Source: Polyodon spathula (Eukaryota; Chordata; Actinopteri; Acipenseriformes; Polyodontidae). Taken from it: a DNA stretch of 64,000 bases. Below are positions 46,801-56,884 of this stretch, piece by piece; the first letter of the stretch is position 1; every line of letters begins with the position of its first letter. The stretch spans positions 18,649,693 through 18,713,692 of the forward strand of contig NC_054534.1 in assembly GCF_017654505.1 (NCBI RefSeq). Reading direction: 5' to 3'. The position numbers and the translations under genes are program-made. The notes under the pieces were generated by a model. The model did no database searches. It was not told where the DNA came from and saw nothing but the letters and a program-made list of their open reading frames with translations.

Positions 46801-48441
46801 CCGAGCACAAGAGCGATTTCTATGGGGGAACAATTGGTTCCGGATCAGCAAAGAGAGCTGCGTAAGCTTATTGAGGAGTTCAGCGATGTTTTTTCTGACG
46901 TGCCCGGCAGGACAAACTTAGTTGAATATGACATTATCTCTCCACCAGGTGTCACAGTGCGAGAGAGACCGTACCGGATCCCGGAAAGTCGACGAAGTGG
47001 CGTTCGCAAAGAGGTATGGGATATGCTCGAGCTTGGGGTGATTGAGCCTTCCAGGAGCGAGTGGTGCAGTCCGATCGTCATAGTGGCTAAGAAAGACGGC
47101 ACCAACCGCTTCTGTGTGGATTTCAGAAAGGTGAACGCTATTGCTAAGTTCGATGCATATCCCATGCCTCGGGTCGACGAACTTTTAGACAGACTGGGAA
47201 AAGCGAGGTTTATTTCCACTCTGGACCTGACGAAGGGATACTGGCAAATCCCTTTAACCCGCAGCTCCAGAGAGAAAACCGCATTTTCAACACCAGAAGG
47301 GCTGTTCCACTTTAAAACCATGCCGTTTGGGCTACATGGTGCGCCCGCTGCCTTTCAGAGACTGATGGACCAGGTTTTACGCCCACATCATGAATATGCA
47401 GCAGCGTATATTGATGACGTGGTGATATACAGCTCCACCTGGCGAGAGCATTTGGCTAGGGTTGCAGCCGTTCTTCAGTCTCTAAGGGCAGCCCGGCTGA
47501 CAGCTAACTTGAGGAAATGTGCGTTTGCCAAAACAGAGACTCAATATTTGGGATTTTTAATGGGGAATGGAAGGGTGAGACCTGTAGTCACCAAAATCCA
47601 GGCTTTGGTTGATGCAGCGATCCCCAAAACCAAGACTCAGGTGAGGTCACTACTGGGCTTAGCCGGTTATTACCGCCGCTTCATCCCCGAGTACGCCACA
47701 GTGGTTAACCCGTTAGTCGACCTCACCAAAAAGAGTGCTCCAAATTTAATTAAATGGTCAGCTGAGTGTCAGGGAGCGTTTGATACTATTAAGCGTACAC
47801 TTTGCCAGGCCCCCACTCTTATTACTCCAGATTTCACCAAGAGATTCATCCTCCACACCGACGCATCGAATGTAGGTTTGGGTGCAGTCTTGTCCCAAAA
47901 AGTAGCTGGAGTAGAGCACCCGATATTATACCTCAGTAAAAAAATGTTACCTCGGGAACGCAACTACTCCGTAGTCGAAAAAGAGTGTTTGGCCATTAAA
48001 TGGGCTACTCACTCTTTACGATACTACCTGCTGGGACACTCATTCGATCTGGTCACAGACCACGCCCCACTCAAGTGGTTAAGCACAATGAAGGACAGCA
48101 ATGCCCGGATAACTCGGTGGTATCTGGCATTGCAGCCCTTCATGTACCACATGGTACACCGTGCGGGGAAAGACCACCAAAATGCGGATTATTTTTCCCG
48201 GGAGGGGGGAGTAATGGGGAAGGTAGATTTAGCCGAGTGTTCCTTCGGCTCCACTCTGAGCGGTGGGATATGTGACGGAAAGATGAGTTCTGGTGATGAA
48301 TCTTCCTCCCAACCTGTGAGGGCGCTAAAGAACGGGAGGAGAAGCATCTGGAAGGGCTGGCCTGACAGTTCGTTTCCGGGTCAGGGAAGTGGGTCAGCCT
48401 GGAGGGAAGCGCGACTCTGTTGTAAGACCGTATTGATTTGA
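43846..48441 (+). CDS. Gag-Pol polyprotein of the Gmr1-like retrotransposon, single 1531-residue frame
   Basis: I take the ATG at 43846, just after the primer binding site; the frame is open upstream but only with a non-ATG codon. Domains by residue: gag with a Pro-rich stretch (about 220-260), a CCHC zinc knuckle (about 304-317, CFRCNQPGHRARSC), an aspartic protease (Asp-Thr-Gly near 362), an HHCC integrase finger (about 619-670), the integrase core with Asp693, Asp752, Glu788 (D-58-D-35-E spacing), a GPY/F-like integrase C-terminus, RT with YIDD at 1188-1191, and RNase H with TDAS near 1339. The stop lies 171 bp inside the 3' LTR. All catalytic residues seem present. No gag/pol frameshift or readthrough stop is visible. 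Short minus-strand frames are shadows. Confidence 0.93.
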   Translation: MDRNALAELLQALETRRDAEERRREERYTALIERVGLIVAAGATPTGTSLMSAPKARAMKMTAEDDPEAFLVAFERLATAAGWPREFWASQLGPCLIGEAQAAYQALSDQYATDYDLVKQAILRRLNITAETHRTRFREYRRAPETRPRVVAQRLCDHMVHWLTPEKKTAQQMGEAIVVEQFCHVVGAETQAWVRRHNPDTLEEAVKLAEDFEDSLTSARVGILSAPALLRNQPLPPSPPTPPPSPSVPAPRPPRPPTPLGPLASPPWRPRMAPSWGRGVAPAPLPYQQRDRYLTYAPSVPPLCFRCNQPGHRARSCPAAMECDVAACNWTPGTGKQGENGWEGPCLIDVVLGNVKTHALVDTGCEQTLIRTALLGGMSWRPQGQVAISCIHGDTAAYPTLKVYLSVGPIKRHLVVGVAERLPHPVILGRDWPKFKELVQIMAVSATHVNVAEKGKKERIGDVFPFHPEMFSPLFRPRKTNKERRTAKWEGASLRQGWGLVGECCNGNKRQSKGVGTQCDRESEVTGPTRAEVIPAPLNIPDPWYSSADLVWGQKNDPSLVHAWGQVRSIEGKDVDGAGPLVYPHFSIKGQLLYRVNLAAGTGQPVTQLLVPPSCRTEVMRLAHDIPFAGHLGAEKTRERILARFYWLGLHTDVSKYVATCPDCQRVAPGRVRPAPLVPLPIISTPFERIAMDIMGPLLPSDSGYTHILVVVDYATRYPEAVPLRSTSAAAIATELAQIMARVGIPKEILTDHGTNFLSNTLQQVYKILKIRPIRTSVYHPQSDGLVERFNQTLKSMLRRFVTQEQKHWASLLPYLLFAVREVPQSSTGFSPFELLYGRQPRGILDLLREGWEEHKGSSKNVVKYVLLLRDRLDLVGRLAQDNLRSAQHRQQQHYNKNARIRTFRPGDKVMLLLPSSESKLCAKWQGPYEVIRAIGKVNYEIRQPDRRNEREIYHVNLLKPWQAREVLFIAPGNMEDDLGPCPETPSTRAISMGEQLVPDQQRELRKLIEEFSDVFSDVPGRTNLVEYDIISPPGVTVRERPYRIPESRRSGVRKEVWDMLELGVIEPSRSEWCSPIVIVAKKDGTNRFCVDFRKVNAIAKFDAYPMPRVDELLDRLGKARFISTLDLTKGYWQIPLTRSSREKTAFSTPEGLFHFKTMPFGLHGAPAAFQRLMDQVLRPHHEYAAAYIDDVVIYSSTWREHLARVAAVLQSLRAARLTANLRKCAFAKTETQYLGFLMGNGRVRPVVTKIQALVDAAIPKTKTQVRSLLGLAGYYRRFIPEYATVVNPLVDLTKKSAPNLIKWSAECQGAFDTIKRTLCQAPTLITPDFTKRFILHTDASNVGLGAVLSQKVAGVEHPILYLSKKMLPRERNYSVVEKECLAIKWATHSLRYYLLGHSFDLVTDHAPLKWLSTMKDSNARITRWYLALQPFMYHMVHRAGKDHQNADYFSREGGVMGKVDLAECSFGSTLSGGICDGKMSSGDESSSQPVRALKNGRRSIWKGWPDSSFPGQGSGSAWREARLCCKTVLI
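48201..48226 (+). promoter_or_regulatory. Polypurine tract candidate
   Basis: Purine-rich GGAGGGGGGAGTAATGGGGA lies about 45 bp upstream of the 3' LTR; a shorter GGTGGGATA directly abuts the LTR. Either could prime plus-strand synthesis. The tract overlaps the end of the coding frame. Confidence 0.45.
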
Positions 48442-49004
48442 GAGATAAACGAGAGGCAGCTGCAAGTAATAAGGCAGCTGCAACCGTTTATCTCGATATC
48501 ATGCGGGATTACATATAGGGGCCAGGGTAACGCTGGTCTTTTCCTTCGTTTGGGTAAATGTTCGGAGAGAGAAGGAGCGAGAGAGGAGCTCTCGTTGTTA
48601 CAGAGAATTACGTGTTGTGTTTTGTTGTGTTTGTTTGTAATTGTCTGCGTTTTGCACCACCAGACAGTTAACTCACCTGTCCGGAGCTGTCGACCAGGGT
48701 CAGCACAATCCGGATCACCACTGCACGGAACCGTCACGAAATACAGTGTCTTCACCCACCACAAGCACGTCTGCACTCACCCAGGACTGGTGACCGTGTG
48801 TTCGTTTTGTTCGGGACTGTGTCTGTGTTATTGCTATCCCCGTGCTTTACACATTGTTGTGTATAGCCGGGGATTTATTATTTAACGGTCACCAGACCTG
48901 GATTATAAATAAAAGCACCTTTTCACTGGAAACTGTTGTCTGCCTGTCACTCCTGCATCGCATCACCGTTATACCTGTTCCCCTCCACTAGCCACTTTGC
49001 CACA
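48271..49004 (+). repeat. 3' LTR, 734 bp
   Basis: Pair of the 5' LTR. Carries the hairpin (48442-48494) and the AATAAA polyadenylation signal (48908-48913). The gag-pol frame stops within it at 48439-48441. Confidence 0.95.
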
Positions 49005-49009
49005 CATGC

Positions 49010-49203
49010 ATTAAAAAAAAAAACGCTAGACTAAGTTAGGGCAACCATGACAGGTACTACACCCAGCACACGCACACATGACGCATGGCTCAGGTCTTGC
49101 AGTGTCGTAAATGCCGTATTGATGTCGTAAAGACGAAGCAGGGTAATAATGCAAAAGAGTCGCAAGTGCCGTGCGTTGTAAGTCGAAGCATTGCCTGTAA
49201 AAT
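49010..49203 (+). repeat. Older repeat, right half, after the LTR retrotransposon
   Basis: Continues the repeat interrupted at 43084. Contains GTCGTAAATGCC, GTCGTAAAGACGAAGC and GTTGTAAGTCGAAGC segments like those in the left half. Similar inverted ends suggest a DNA-transposon-like MITE. Confidence 0.5.
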
Positions 49204-50160
49204 ACAAACTTGGTTAGCATTCTGTTTGAAAATGTTAAATCTATGTTTGCTTCTCTTTACTTCAGTGGTTTCAATACCTCGACTTAAACACTCAATCAAT
49301 AATTCTTTTTTTATCCTGAACAAATTGATGCTATAAAATCCAGGCTACATGGTTGCCTGCAGGTTTAAATACTAATGTTTCCCAAGAGATAAGTTGGGAG
49401 ATAAATTGGCCTAGAGCTAACAAAAATATAAAAAATGACCTTGGAGATCCAGTAAGTTTCTGTGTGGTGTTGACCTTCTGCAAATGTACCACCCAGCTAC
49501 AAAGAAGCAAGGAGTAGAAACTATCATGGCTATATATAATCATTAAAAAATGCCTGATTTACAATATATTGGTTTTTATAAAGGCTTATCTTAAACTGCA
49601 GGAACGCAATTGTGTGTCAAAACTGTTGGTCAAAACAAGTCAAGGGTCGCACTTCTTTTCAAAAAGGGTCAAATCACTGATAGAAATCCATACGCCACTA
49701 GAATTTTGAAAAAAAAAATATTGGAATTTATCGCAATAAACATGACTGATGAGATTGATGTAGATGTTGACTTTTGGGGAAAACGAAGTGTACATGAGAT
49801 ATTGAATGAGTTTGAATTGAACACCAGTGATTACTTAAAGTAGTGAAAAAAATCAAAAGTATTCAAATCAATTCAAAACTTGCCATTCTGATCGCTGTGC
49901 TGCTTCTCCCTGAACAACAGTGTTTCCTTATCACATTCTGAAAATAAATAGTTTTAAAAAATATATCTTAAACTTTCAGCTTTTTAAAAAGGATTTGGAT
50001 CGCTCTTAAAAAGAGACTTTGGTGGTTAAATTTATGTTTTTTTGCCGTTGCCCCCGTCTAAGTCCATTCTTCTGTGGTCGGTTGCATTTCCTGCCCTGGC
50101 TGCTGACACAGGTCCCACCCCCTATGTAGCTGTGTGATCTGATGCAGCTAGTTAACCCTT
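49204..50160. other. Intergenic, one lone open frame
   Basis: A 77-codon plus-strand frame at 49610-49843 is not recognised and has no supporting context. Otherwise nothing. Confidence 0.45.
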
Positions 50161-50165
50161 TCTAT

Positions 50166-50292
50166 AAGTGCAATAAGACACTTCAGGGTGTGTGATATAC
50201 TCAAATATCACTACGCCCTGGGTGGTTGAAGCACACACCTGGGCCGTGGTGATATTAGAGTATATCACACACCAGGTTGTGCCTTATTGCTT
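50166..50292. mobile_element. Palindromic element, 127 bp
   Basis: Near-perfect inverted repeat: GTGTGTGATATACTC with AATATCAC on the left (about 50188-50211), inverted at 50249-50272, with extension to both ends (GCAATAAG...CTTATTGC) and into the centre (GCCCTGGGTG/CACCTGGGC). It could fold into a single hairpin and has the form of a foldback MITE. Confidence 0.75.
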
Positions 50293-50293
50293 C

Positions 50294-50347
<54 letters not shown>

Positions 50348-50372
50348 CAGATATTTGTACCTGCTGATGCTG

Positions 50373-50470
<98 letters not shown>
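50293..50470. repeat. Compound microsatellite (GATA)n, (AT)n, (AC)n
   Basis: GATA units at 50293-50346, then a 26-bp unique spacer, AT units at 50374-50426, and AC units at 50426-50469. It directly abuts the palindrome. Minus-strand open frames across it are simple repeats, not genes. Confidence 0.97.
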
Positions 50471-50471
<1 letters not shown>

Positions 50472-52956
50472 CATACATGCATACAGCAAGGTATTACTAG
50501 CAAAATCTAAGGTACAGGATTCAGTTTACCTTATAAAGTGGGGTCCCTTCACTTACTGTTACAGGTATGGTGAATACAGAAAGCTTTTTTGGACCCTTAA
50601 CTGTACAAACAGGTTTGTTTATCACTTTTTATTTATTGTTTATTAATTTTTGAATTTCAAAAGGTGTTTCTGCTAGTGGTATAATATTGCTGAAACCCCC
50701 CCCACACACAAAGGGAACAGCATACAAACAATATGTCTTTCTATATAGTACAGTAATGTCAATTCATGAATCAATTAAGCTTTTTTTTCTATTTTAAAAT
50801 AGAAATTTATATTTGGTTGTTCCATGAAAATGCCTAATATTTAACAATAGTTGTAGCAGAATGATTGCAATACTGAACATTGCACTAAATATGAAGTCAA
50901 ATCAGATTAAAAAGGCGGCTTGGAACAAAGAACTTAACAGGTCACTGGCTAGCTACATCTTTCTCAAGTCTTATCAACCCAGCACAGCATATTTCACATG
51001 AATTGAACTCAACATGAACACACTATTGGACAACATTCTCTCTGCAACAAAATTAGTCCTGTTTTGCATTTGAAATGCATGAAATGAGATGCAACAACTA
51101 TCTGCGTGAGATCCTAAGCGGATGCACAAGTTGTGCTACTAAGAAAAAGACGATGAACGTCACCATTTTTTCTGTTTTAGAGAGAGCTACTCGTAACCAA
51201 GACGTGTTTCCCTGATTGATGGGAGCTTTGGTTTTATTTAATTGATCTGAGCAGAATCAGGTTCTAAATACTGCTGCTCCTTATCTCTCATTTTAAATTA
51301 CTTACTGTAACATTTGCTGAAGCCTAAACCTGAAAATGAGGCAGACACAAAAGAATATAAGTGTTCACCAAGGATGCAGTTACTGCTGAATTCAGAAGAC
51401 CAGTTCATTAAACATGAACATAATGATTATAGCACAAAATTATGTTAGAGAAGCAGATGAAACACCTTTGTTAAACAAGATATTAAAAGATAAATACCAT
51501 TTGCAGGGTGGCAAGAATCCCTTTAATAAATGCAGTGGACCAAAGCGTGAACATTTAGGGATGGGAGAATGCTGTGTTTACTACAAATTACAAACTGTTG
51601 ACTATCCTGGTAATCGTTGGTTATTATTAAGTGTTCCTTTTGACTCGAGTAATTAACATTTTATTAACTGGATTTAACCTATTGAATTAACATGGTGAGG
51701 AAGAAGGAGACATGAAAGCCTTAAAGCCAATAAACTGATTGGCCAATTTTCTGCTTAACCATCTGTGAATGGAGGAGTAGTGAAAATGATTAGGTCACTG
51801 TACTGAAGCAGACAGGTCTTACTAGACCATAGTTATTTCCAACTATAAATATAAAGCCAAATGTTTCCATGTCAATATGAAACAAATTTGCCAAGGATGA
51901 GTGGCAGACAGTTGTTTTTTTTACCATATATGAAAATCACATAAACATGTTGTTTTTGCCTAATCATCTTACCACCACACACATTTCAATCGAAATTAAA
52001 CAAGTGCCAAACAAGGGTTTTAAATCAATTTTCTTAGCTTCACTGCCAATATTAACACGTTAACACGTCACCTACCACCCAGGATATAATTAGATACCAG
52101 TATATCCTTAAAGTATAAAAAAAATAAAAGATAACCAGAAGATTTCAACACAAAAAGGACTATGCTAATGAGGTATGAAAACTGATTTTAGACCTGAATC
52201 ATATAACCAGGAATGTGAGTCTCTTTACTGAGGGTGGGTCCTATTTTAAAAGGAGGGTGATATCTGCCACTGTTTAGATTCGTTGCATTTATCCCAAGGT
52301 GGGACACCAGTAGTGTTTGTTGAGCTGCATAGTAACAAGATCTACACGGCATAACAAGAAATTCCATATTTAAGTTTAAATAGAAATGTAAGCAGTAAGG
52401 TTGGTTGGTTGTGCTGATCAATTTCTATTTCAAAGCTGATAGTTAGGGGGAAAGAAGTTTTTTATATATATTTGTTTTTTTTTTAACAATATGCACACAC
52501 ACTTTCTAATCTTAAAAACTGTAAATTAGTAAACGTATATGGTTCAAAGGCAGTCCAAAACATTACAATGCCACCAAATGAGTAACAATCAGGTCTGTGT
52601 CCTTGTGAAAACAGACTTAAACCCATTTAAATAACAGTGGTTGTCTTTTATATCTTTCAGAGAGGATGCTCTTCCCCATGACAACATATGAAGGGATTTA
52701 AACCAATTCATCTGATAGAGTGAATGAGCTGCCGACATTCAGATGACAATCATTGTCAGTACCACTCAGTGACTGACAGACATTAAGCCAAAAACATCTG
52801 ACAGGTCTAAGCTAAATGCTTCTTTCTTTTACAGGCAGTCTAAATACAACAGTCATATCCTATTATTACCAAGACGGTTTGACAGCTTTGTACAAGTATA
52901 AAATAAATTGTTAGTTTGTTAACCTTCCATCTGCAGCAAAAACACATTCTACACAT
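50471..52956. other. Intergenic, nothing recognised
   Basis: No supported gene. The open frames 51414-51656 (+) and 52188-52421 (-) lack recognised domains. Confidence 0.45.
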
Positions 52957-53232
52957 TGTGAAGGGGTTTATCGGCGCTTCTGCAACTGAGTGGTTTTAGG
53001 ACCATGGTGAGTGGTTGCTGGCAGCCATTTTGGACCCACATGATAGGTCAAGAGCCACAATGGACACCAGTTTCCAAACAATTGGACACAGGTGCAGCTG
53101 GTTAAGCTGCTAGCACAGGTGTTTACAAACTGAAGGTATGGGGTGATAAGGAGGAGTGTGGAGAGAGACTACCAGGGAGAGGACACAGGGTAAAGGGAGT
53201 TAGCCTGTTTAAAGAAAAAAAAAAAAGTGTTA
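52957..53232 (-). repeat. LTR-like repeat at the 3' side of LINE copy 2
   Basis: Starts TGTGAAGGGG and includes AGCCACAATGG, GGTGCAGCTGGTTAAGCTGC and GAGAGGACACAGGG. The layout resembles an LTR, but no matching end is visible past the LINE. The strand is arbitrary. Confidence 0.3.
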
Positions 53233-53300
53233 TTAAGTGCTCCAAGGGAGGTAGGATTCTTGTTTGTTGATTTTGATTTTTTCTAGTGGTTTATTTGTAA
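53233..53300 (-). repeat. 68-bp LINE-flank sequence, identical to 3083-3150
   Basis: Reverse complement of the stretch following LINE copy 1. See the finding on the shared flank. Confidence 0.7.
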
Positions 53301-54997
53301 ATAAGAACATAAGAAAGTTTACAAACGAGAGGAGGCCATTCGGCCTATCTTGCTCGTTTGGTTGTTAGTAGCTTATTGATCCCAGAATCTCATCAAGCAG
53401 CTTCTTGAAGGATCCTAAGGTGTCAACTTCAACAACATTACTGGGGAGTTGGTTCCAGACCCTCACAATTCTCTATGTAAAAAAGTGCCTCCTATTTTTT
53501 GTTTTGAATGCCCCTTTGTCTAATCTCCATTTGTGACCCCTGGTCCTTGTTTCTTTTTTCAGGTTGAAAAAGTCCCTTGGGTCGACATTGTCAATAGCTT
53601 TTAGAATTTTGAATGCTTGAATCAGGTCGCCACATAGTCTTATTTGTTCAAGACTGAATATATTCAATTATTTTACCTGTCTGCATATGACATGTCTTTT
53701 AAACCGAGAATAATTCTGGTAGCTCTTTCTAGAGCAGCAATATCCTTTTTATAGTGAGGTGACCAGAACTGAACGCAATATTAAAGATGAGGTCTGACTA
53801 ATGCATTGTACAGTTTTAACATTACTTCCATTGATTTAAATTCAACACTTTTCACAATATATCCAAGCATCTTGTTGGCCTTTTTTATAGTTTCCCCACA
53901 GTGTCTAGATGAAGACATTTCTGAGTCAACATAAACTCTTAGGTCTTTTTCATAGATTCCTTCTTCAATTTCAATATCTCCCATATTGTATTTATAATGC
54001 ACATTTGTATTGCCTTATTGCAGTACATTACATTTTTCTCTATTAAATGTCATTTGCCATGTATCTGCCCAGTTCTGAATCTTGTCTAGATCATTTTGAA
54101 TGACCTTTGCTGCTGCAATAGTGTTTGCCACTCCTCCTATTTTTGTGTCATCTGCAAATTTAACAAGTTTGCTTACTATACCAGAATCTAATTCATTAAT
54201 GTAGATTAAGAATTTCAGAGGACCTAATACTGATCCCTTTGATACTCCACTGGTTACCTTGCTCTATTTTGAGGTTTCTCCTCTAAGCAGTACTTTCTGT
54301 TTTCTACATGTTAACCACTCCCATGCATTTCCTTGAATCCCTACTGCATTCAGTTTGAGAGTTAATCTTTTATGCAGGACTTTGTCAAAAGCTTTCTGGA
54401 AACCTAAATAAACCATGTCATATGCTGTGCAATTATCCATTATCAATGATCAAAAAAAATTAAGCAGGTTAGTGAGACACGATCTCCCTTTCCTAAAACC
54501 ATGTTGACTGTCTCCTTATTATAGTTTCCATAAGTTTGTATGTAATATAAGTCAGACTTATTGGTATGTAGTTACCTGGTTTGGTTTTGTTTCCATTTTT
54601 ATGGATCAGTATTACGTTTGCAATTCTCCAGTGTGTCTGTACAACCCCTGGTTCAAGAGACTGTTGCATGATCTTGGTTAGCAGTTTGTAAATAACTTCT
54701 TTCATTTCTTTGAGTACTATTGAGAGTATCTCATCCGCCCCAGGGGATTTGTTTATTTTAAGAGCTCCTAGTCCCTTTATCACTTCTGCCTCGGTTATGC
54801 TAAAGTTATTTAAAACTGGATAGGAACAGGTTGACATGTGGGGCATGTTGTCCATATCCTCCTTTGTAAAAACTTGTGAAAAGAAATAATTTTATATATT
54901 TGCTTTTTTTTCTTCTTCGTCTATGATTGTGCCTTTTGTATCTCTTAGACATTTAACCTCCTCTTTGAATGTTCTCTTGCTGTTGTAATATTGGAAA
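53301..54997 (-). mobile_element. CR1/L2-type LINE, copy 2, minus strand, 5' truncated
   Basis: Same family as copy 1 at 240-3082. It begins within the linker after the endonuclease and runs to the same 3' terminus. Pol is broken into several frames: 54493-54855 (NKSPGADEI and the early RT motif that copy 1 lacks), 54264-54446 (motif A as LGFQKAFDKVLH), 53781-54002 and 53473-53667 (C-terminal). The FADD motif region is present near 54160 but frame-broken. About 4 percent divergence from copy 1 over the last 145 bp. Confidence 0.88.
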
Positions 54998-54999
54998 TA

Positions 55000-55250
55000 T
55001 TCGAAGTCTGGGCTATCCCAGGAGGCGGCGCTCAATTGGCTGAGCGTCGCTAAGGGGGGGGTAAGGGTCCAGATTGGCCAGGGTGTCCTCTGCTCACCAC
55101 ACACCAGCAACCCCTGTAGTCTGGCCGGGTCCCTGCAGGCTTGCCTATTAGCTGCCTGGGAGCTGCGTTGTCCTCCTATGCTGTAGCTCCTGGGTGGCTG
55201 CATGGTGAATCCGCAGTGTGTAAAGAAGTCAGCACAGGGGTGGTAGCGGT
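55000..55250 (+). repeat. SINE-like interspersed repeat (family also at 59525-59850)
   Basis: Contains GGCTGAGCGTCGC, GGCCAGGGTGTCCTC, TGGCCGGG, GGCTTGCCTATTAGCTGCC, GCTGCGTTGTCCTCC and a TGTGTAAAGAAG segment. All of these recur in reverse orientation at 59525-59850, with a missing piece between AAGAAG and the GGTGGTAGCGGTGA segment here. It abuts the truncated gypsy LTR. Confidence 0.7.
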
Positions 55251-55358
55251 GAACACAGTTTTGACTCTCACAGGACTCCATCTTGTGGTCTCAACCTCTC
55301 TCCCTGCACTCCACCCCTGTGGTAAGCTACACCTCCACATAGGTATAGTTTCACTACA
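55251..55358 (-). repeat. 3' LTR remnant of the degraded gypsy element
   Basis: On the minus strand it is immediately preceded by AAAAAGGGGAGA, a good polypurine tract (55359-55370). The far part is missing, where the SINE-like repeat abuts. Confidence 0.75.
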
Positions 55359-55745
55359 TCTCCCCTTTTTGAGATGTAAACATTTTAATCATTAATGTAT
55401 TATTATTATTTATTTATTTGAACAAACTTGAAAAAAAAAAACACTTAACTTGGACTTTGGGGTAGACTGGCTGCCGTCCAACAATAACTAGGGAATTATT
55501 TTGCCCCTGATGTAGTTGCTTTCCCTAATCTATTAACTGTCTCTGTAATGCAACGGTGTCTTGACAATTCTTCCACTTGATGTGGCCCTCACTTTTAGTT
55601 GTGTTGTTGCTGGCAGTGATGGTGCTGTAGTGGAAGATGGTTTGTTAGAAGGAGTTGTTGCAGACTCCTCACGTTCTACTGCATCAGTCGGCTGTTGGGC
55701 TACATAGTTACTGAGGTTTTGGCTTGCGTCTTTTCCGCCTCGGAA

Positions 55746-56426
55746 CTATGGAACAAGTTGCAGGTGTCTCATCTTCTTACAGAGAGTTGTGTCATTCTCA
55801 ATCTGTACCAAATATGACCTTGGTTCCACAGGCTTGCTCTTTACAGCAGCTGATGTTCTCCATCCCTTCTCACCATCCAACTTGACTCTAACACTCTGTC
55901 CTGGCTGTAACTCAGGTAGAGCTTTAGCTGAATGTCTCCAGTTAAAGAAACGCTTATAAGCCTTGGCCTTCCTATCTTTATTCTCCACTGATCTGTGTCT
56001 TACCCATTTTGTCTTCAGCTATTCCTCCAGCATTGGAACACTGGTTCTGATCTGGCGTCCCATCATAAGCGGAGCTGGACTTGCACCGGAGGCAGCAAGT
56101 GGTGTTGCTCTGTAGCACATTAATGCCAAATGGTGATCCTGCTGCTTCAGAATCCACTTTGCAGTCTGCACAGCCCTCTTAGCAGCTCAATATGCCTGCG
56201 GACAATGAGGACTGGTGGTTGTGTGATAGAAGTCATATTTTGCCTGGAACTTCTGAAACTCAGCTGCAGTAAATTGTGTCCCATTGTCAGTAACTAATTC
56301 ACTGGGGATGCCCCAGTGAGCAAACATGCTTTTGAGCTTGGTCATCACCTGCTGGCTGGAAATCACTGACACATGGGCCAGTTCATAGAACTGGTCAGTA
56401 CTAATGCCAGGCCACCAAATTGCCAT
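55746..56426 (-). pseudogene. Integrase fragments of the degraded gypsy element
   Basis: 56187-56426 carries IPSELVTDNGTQF (second catalytic Asp) and the following TTTSPHCPQ; a stop follows where Asn-Gly-Glu is expected, but the next frame continues with AVQTAKW. 55746-55988 carries the C-terminal domain with RFFNWRHSAK and LQPGQSVRVK. Integrase joins element cDNA to the genome; this copy is dead. Confidence 0.82.
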
Positions 56427-56569
56427 CTTTGCCCTTTCACGGCAGTTGGTCAGCCCCTGATGAACCTTTGAATCCTATTTAGGATTTCTTCCCTCAGCAA
56501 AGCTGGTATGACGATTCTCTCCTGATAGCCATTTTCTTCAGACAGTTTTGCATGTGCAGAATAGTCTTT

Positions 56570-56836
56570 TCAAGACATAGGAGGGACCTGCTGTATGTGC
56601 CTAGGCCAACCCTGAGTTATGAAGTTGACCACCATATAGAGATCTTTGTCACTTTGTGTTGCTTCTCTTATGCACTCTAGTTTATGTCCCGACACTGGCT
56701 TGCAGGTCACCACAGCTTTATCCTCCTCTTCAGTTTCCAAAACCACAGTGTCCTTAAGGGGGTTTCGTGATAATGTGTCTGCCACAATAAGCTCTTCCCC
56801 TTGAATGTGCTTAGCCTTGACATTCAGCCTTGACAT
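56570..56836 (-). pseudogene. RNase H tail and integrase finger start of the degraded gypsy element
   Basis: Contains NVKAKHIQGEEL and VADTLSRNP, the conserved tail after the RNase H domain of gypsy elements. The RT and main RNase H core are absent upstream of it, at the Tc1-like insertion. Confidence 0.8.
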
Positions 56837-56884
56837 TGAATCTTATCAGACGCATTAGCAGATGCTGGCATCTCAGTGGTCCTA

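Larger units (their letters stand above)
43090..49004 (+). mobile_element. Gmr1-like Ty3/gypsy LTR retrotransposon, apparently intact, 5915 bp
   Basis: Two 734-bp LTRs (43090-43823, 48271-49004) enclose a single long gag-pol frame. Both sides are flanked by CATGC (43085-43089 and 49005-49009), a perfect 5-bp target duplication. A primer-binding-like TGGTGTCAGAACACGG starts at 43826 and purine-rich tracts precede the 3' LTR. The domain order is gag, protease, integrase, reverse transcriptase, RNase H. Gypsy elements normally have integrase last; integrase before RT is the hallmark of the Gmr1-like group (named from Atlantic cod; described by Goodwin and Poulter). No envelope-like frame exists. 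The element lies in an older repeat. No stop or frameshift is seen within the frame, so it may be coding-competent. Confidence 0.95.

Noticed and set aside
49610..49843. 77-codon open frame with acidic middle
   Set aside because: No recognisable domain, splice context or conservation evidence; chance length for this composition.
50255..50503. Minus-strand frames across microsatellites
   Set aside because: Translations are simple repeats (VCVC, YIYI, LSIY) from AC, AT and GATA tracts.
51414..51656. 80-codon plus-strand frame
   Set aside because: No domain or context; could not be supported.
54892..55281. 129-codon minus-strand frame
   Set aside because: It joins SINE-like sequence to the LINE start by chance; only the last part is LINE protein.
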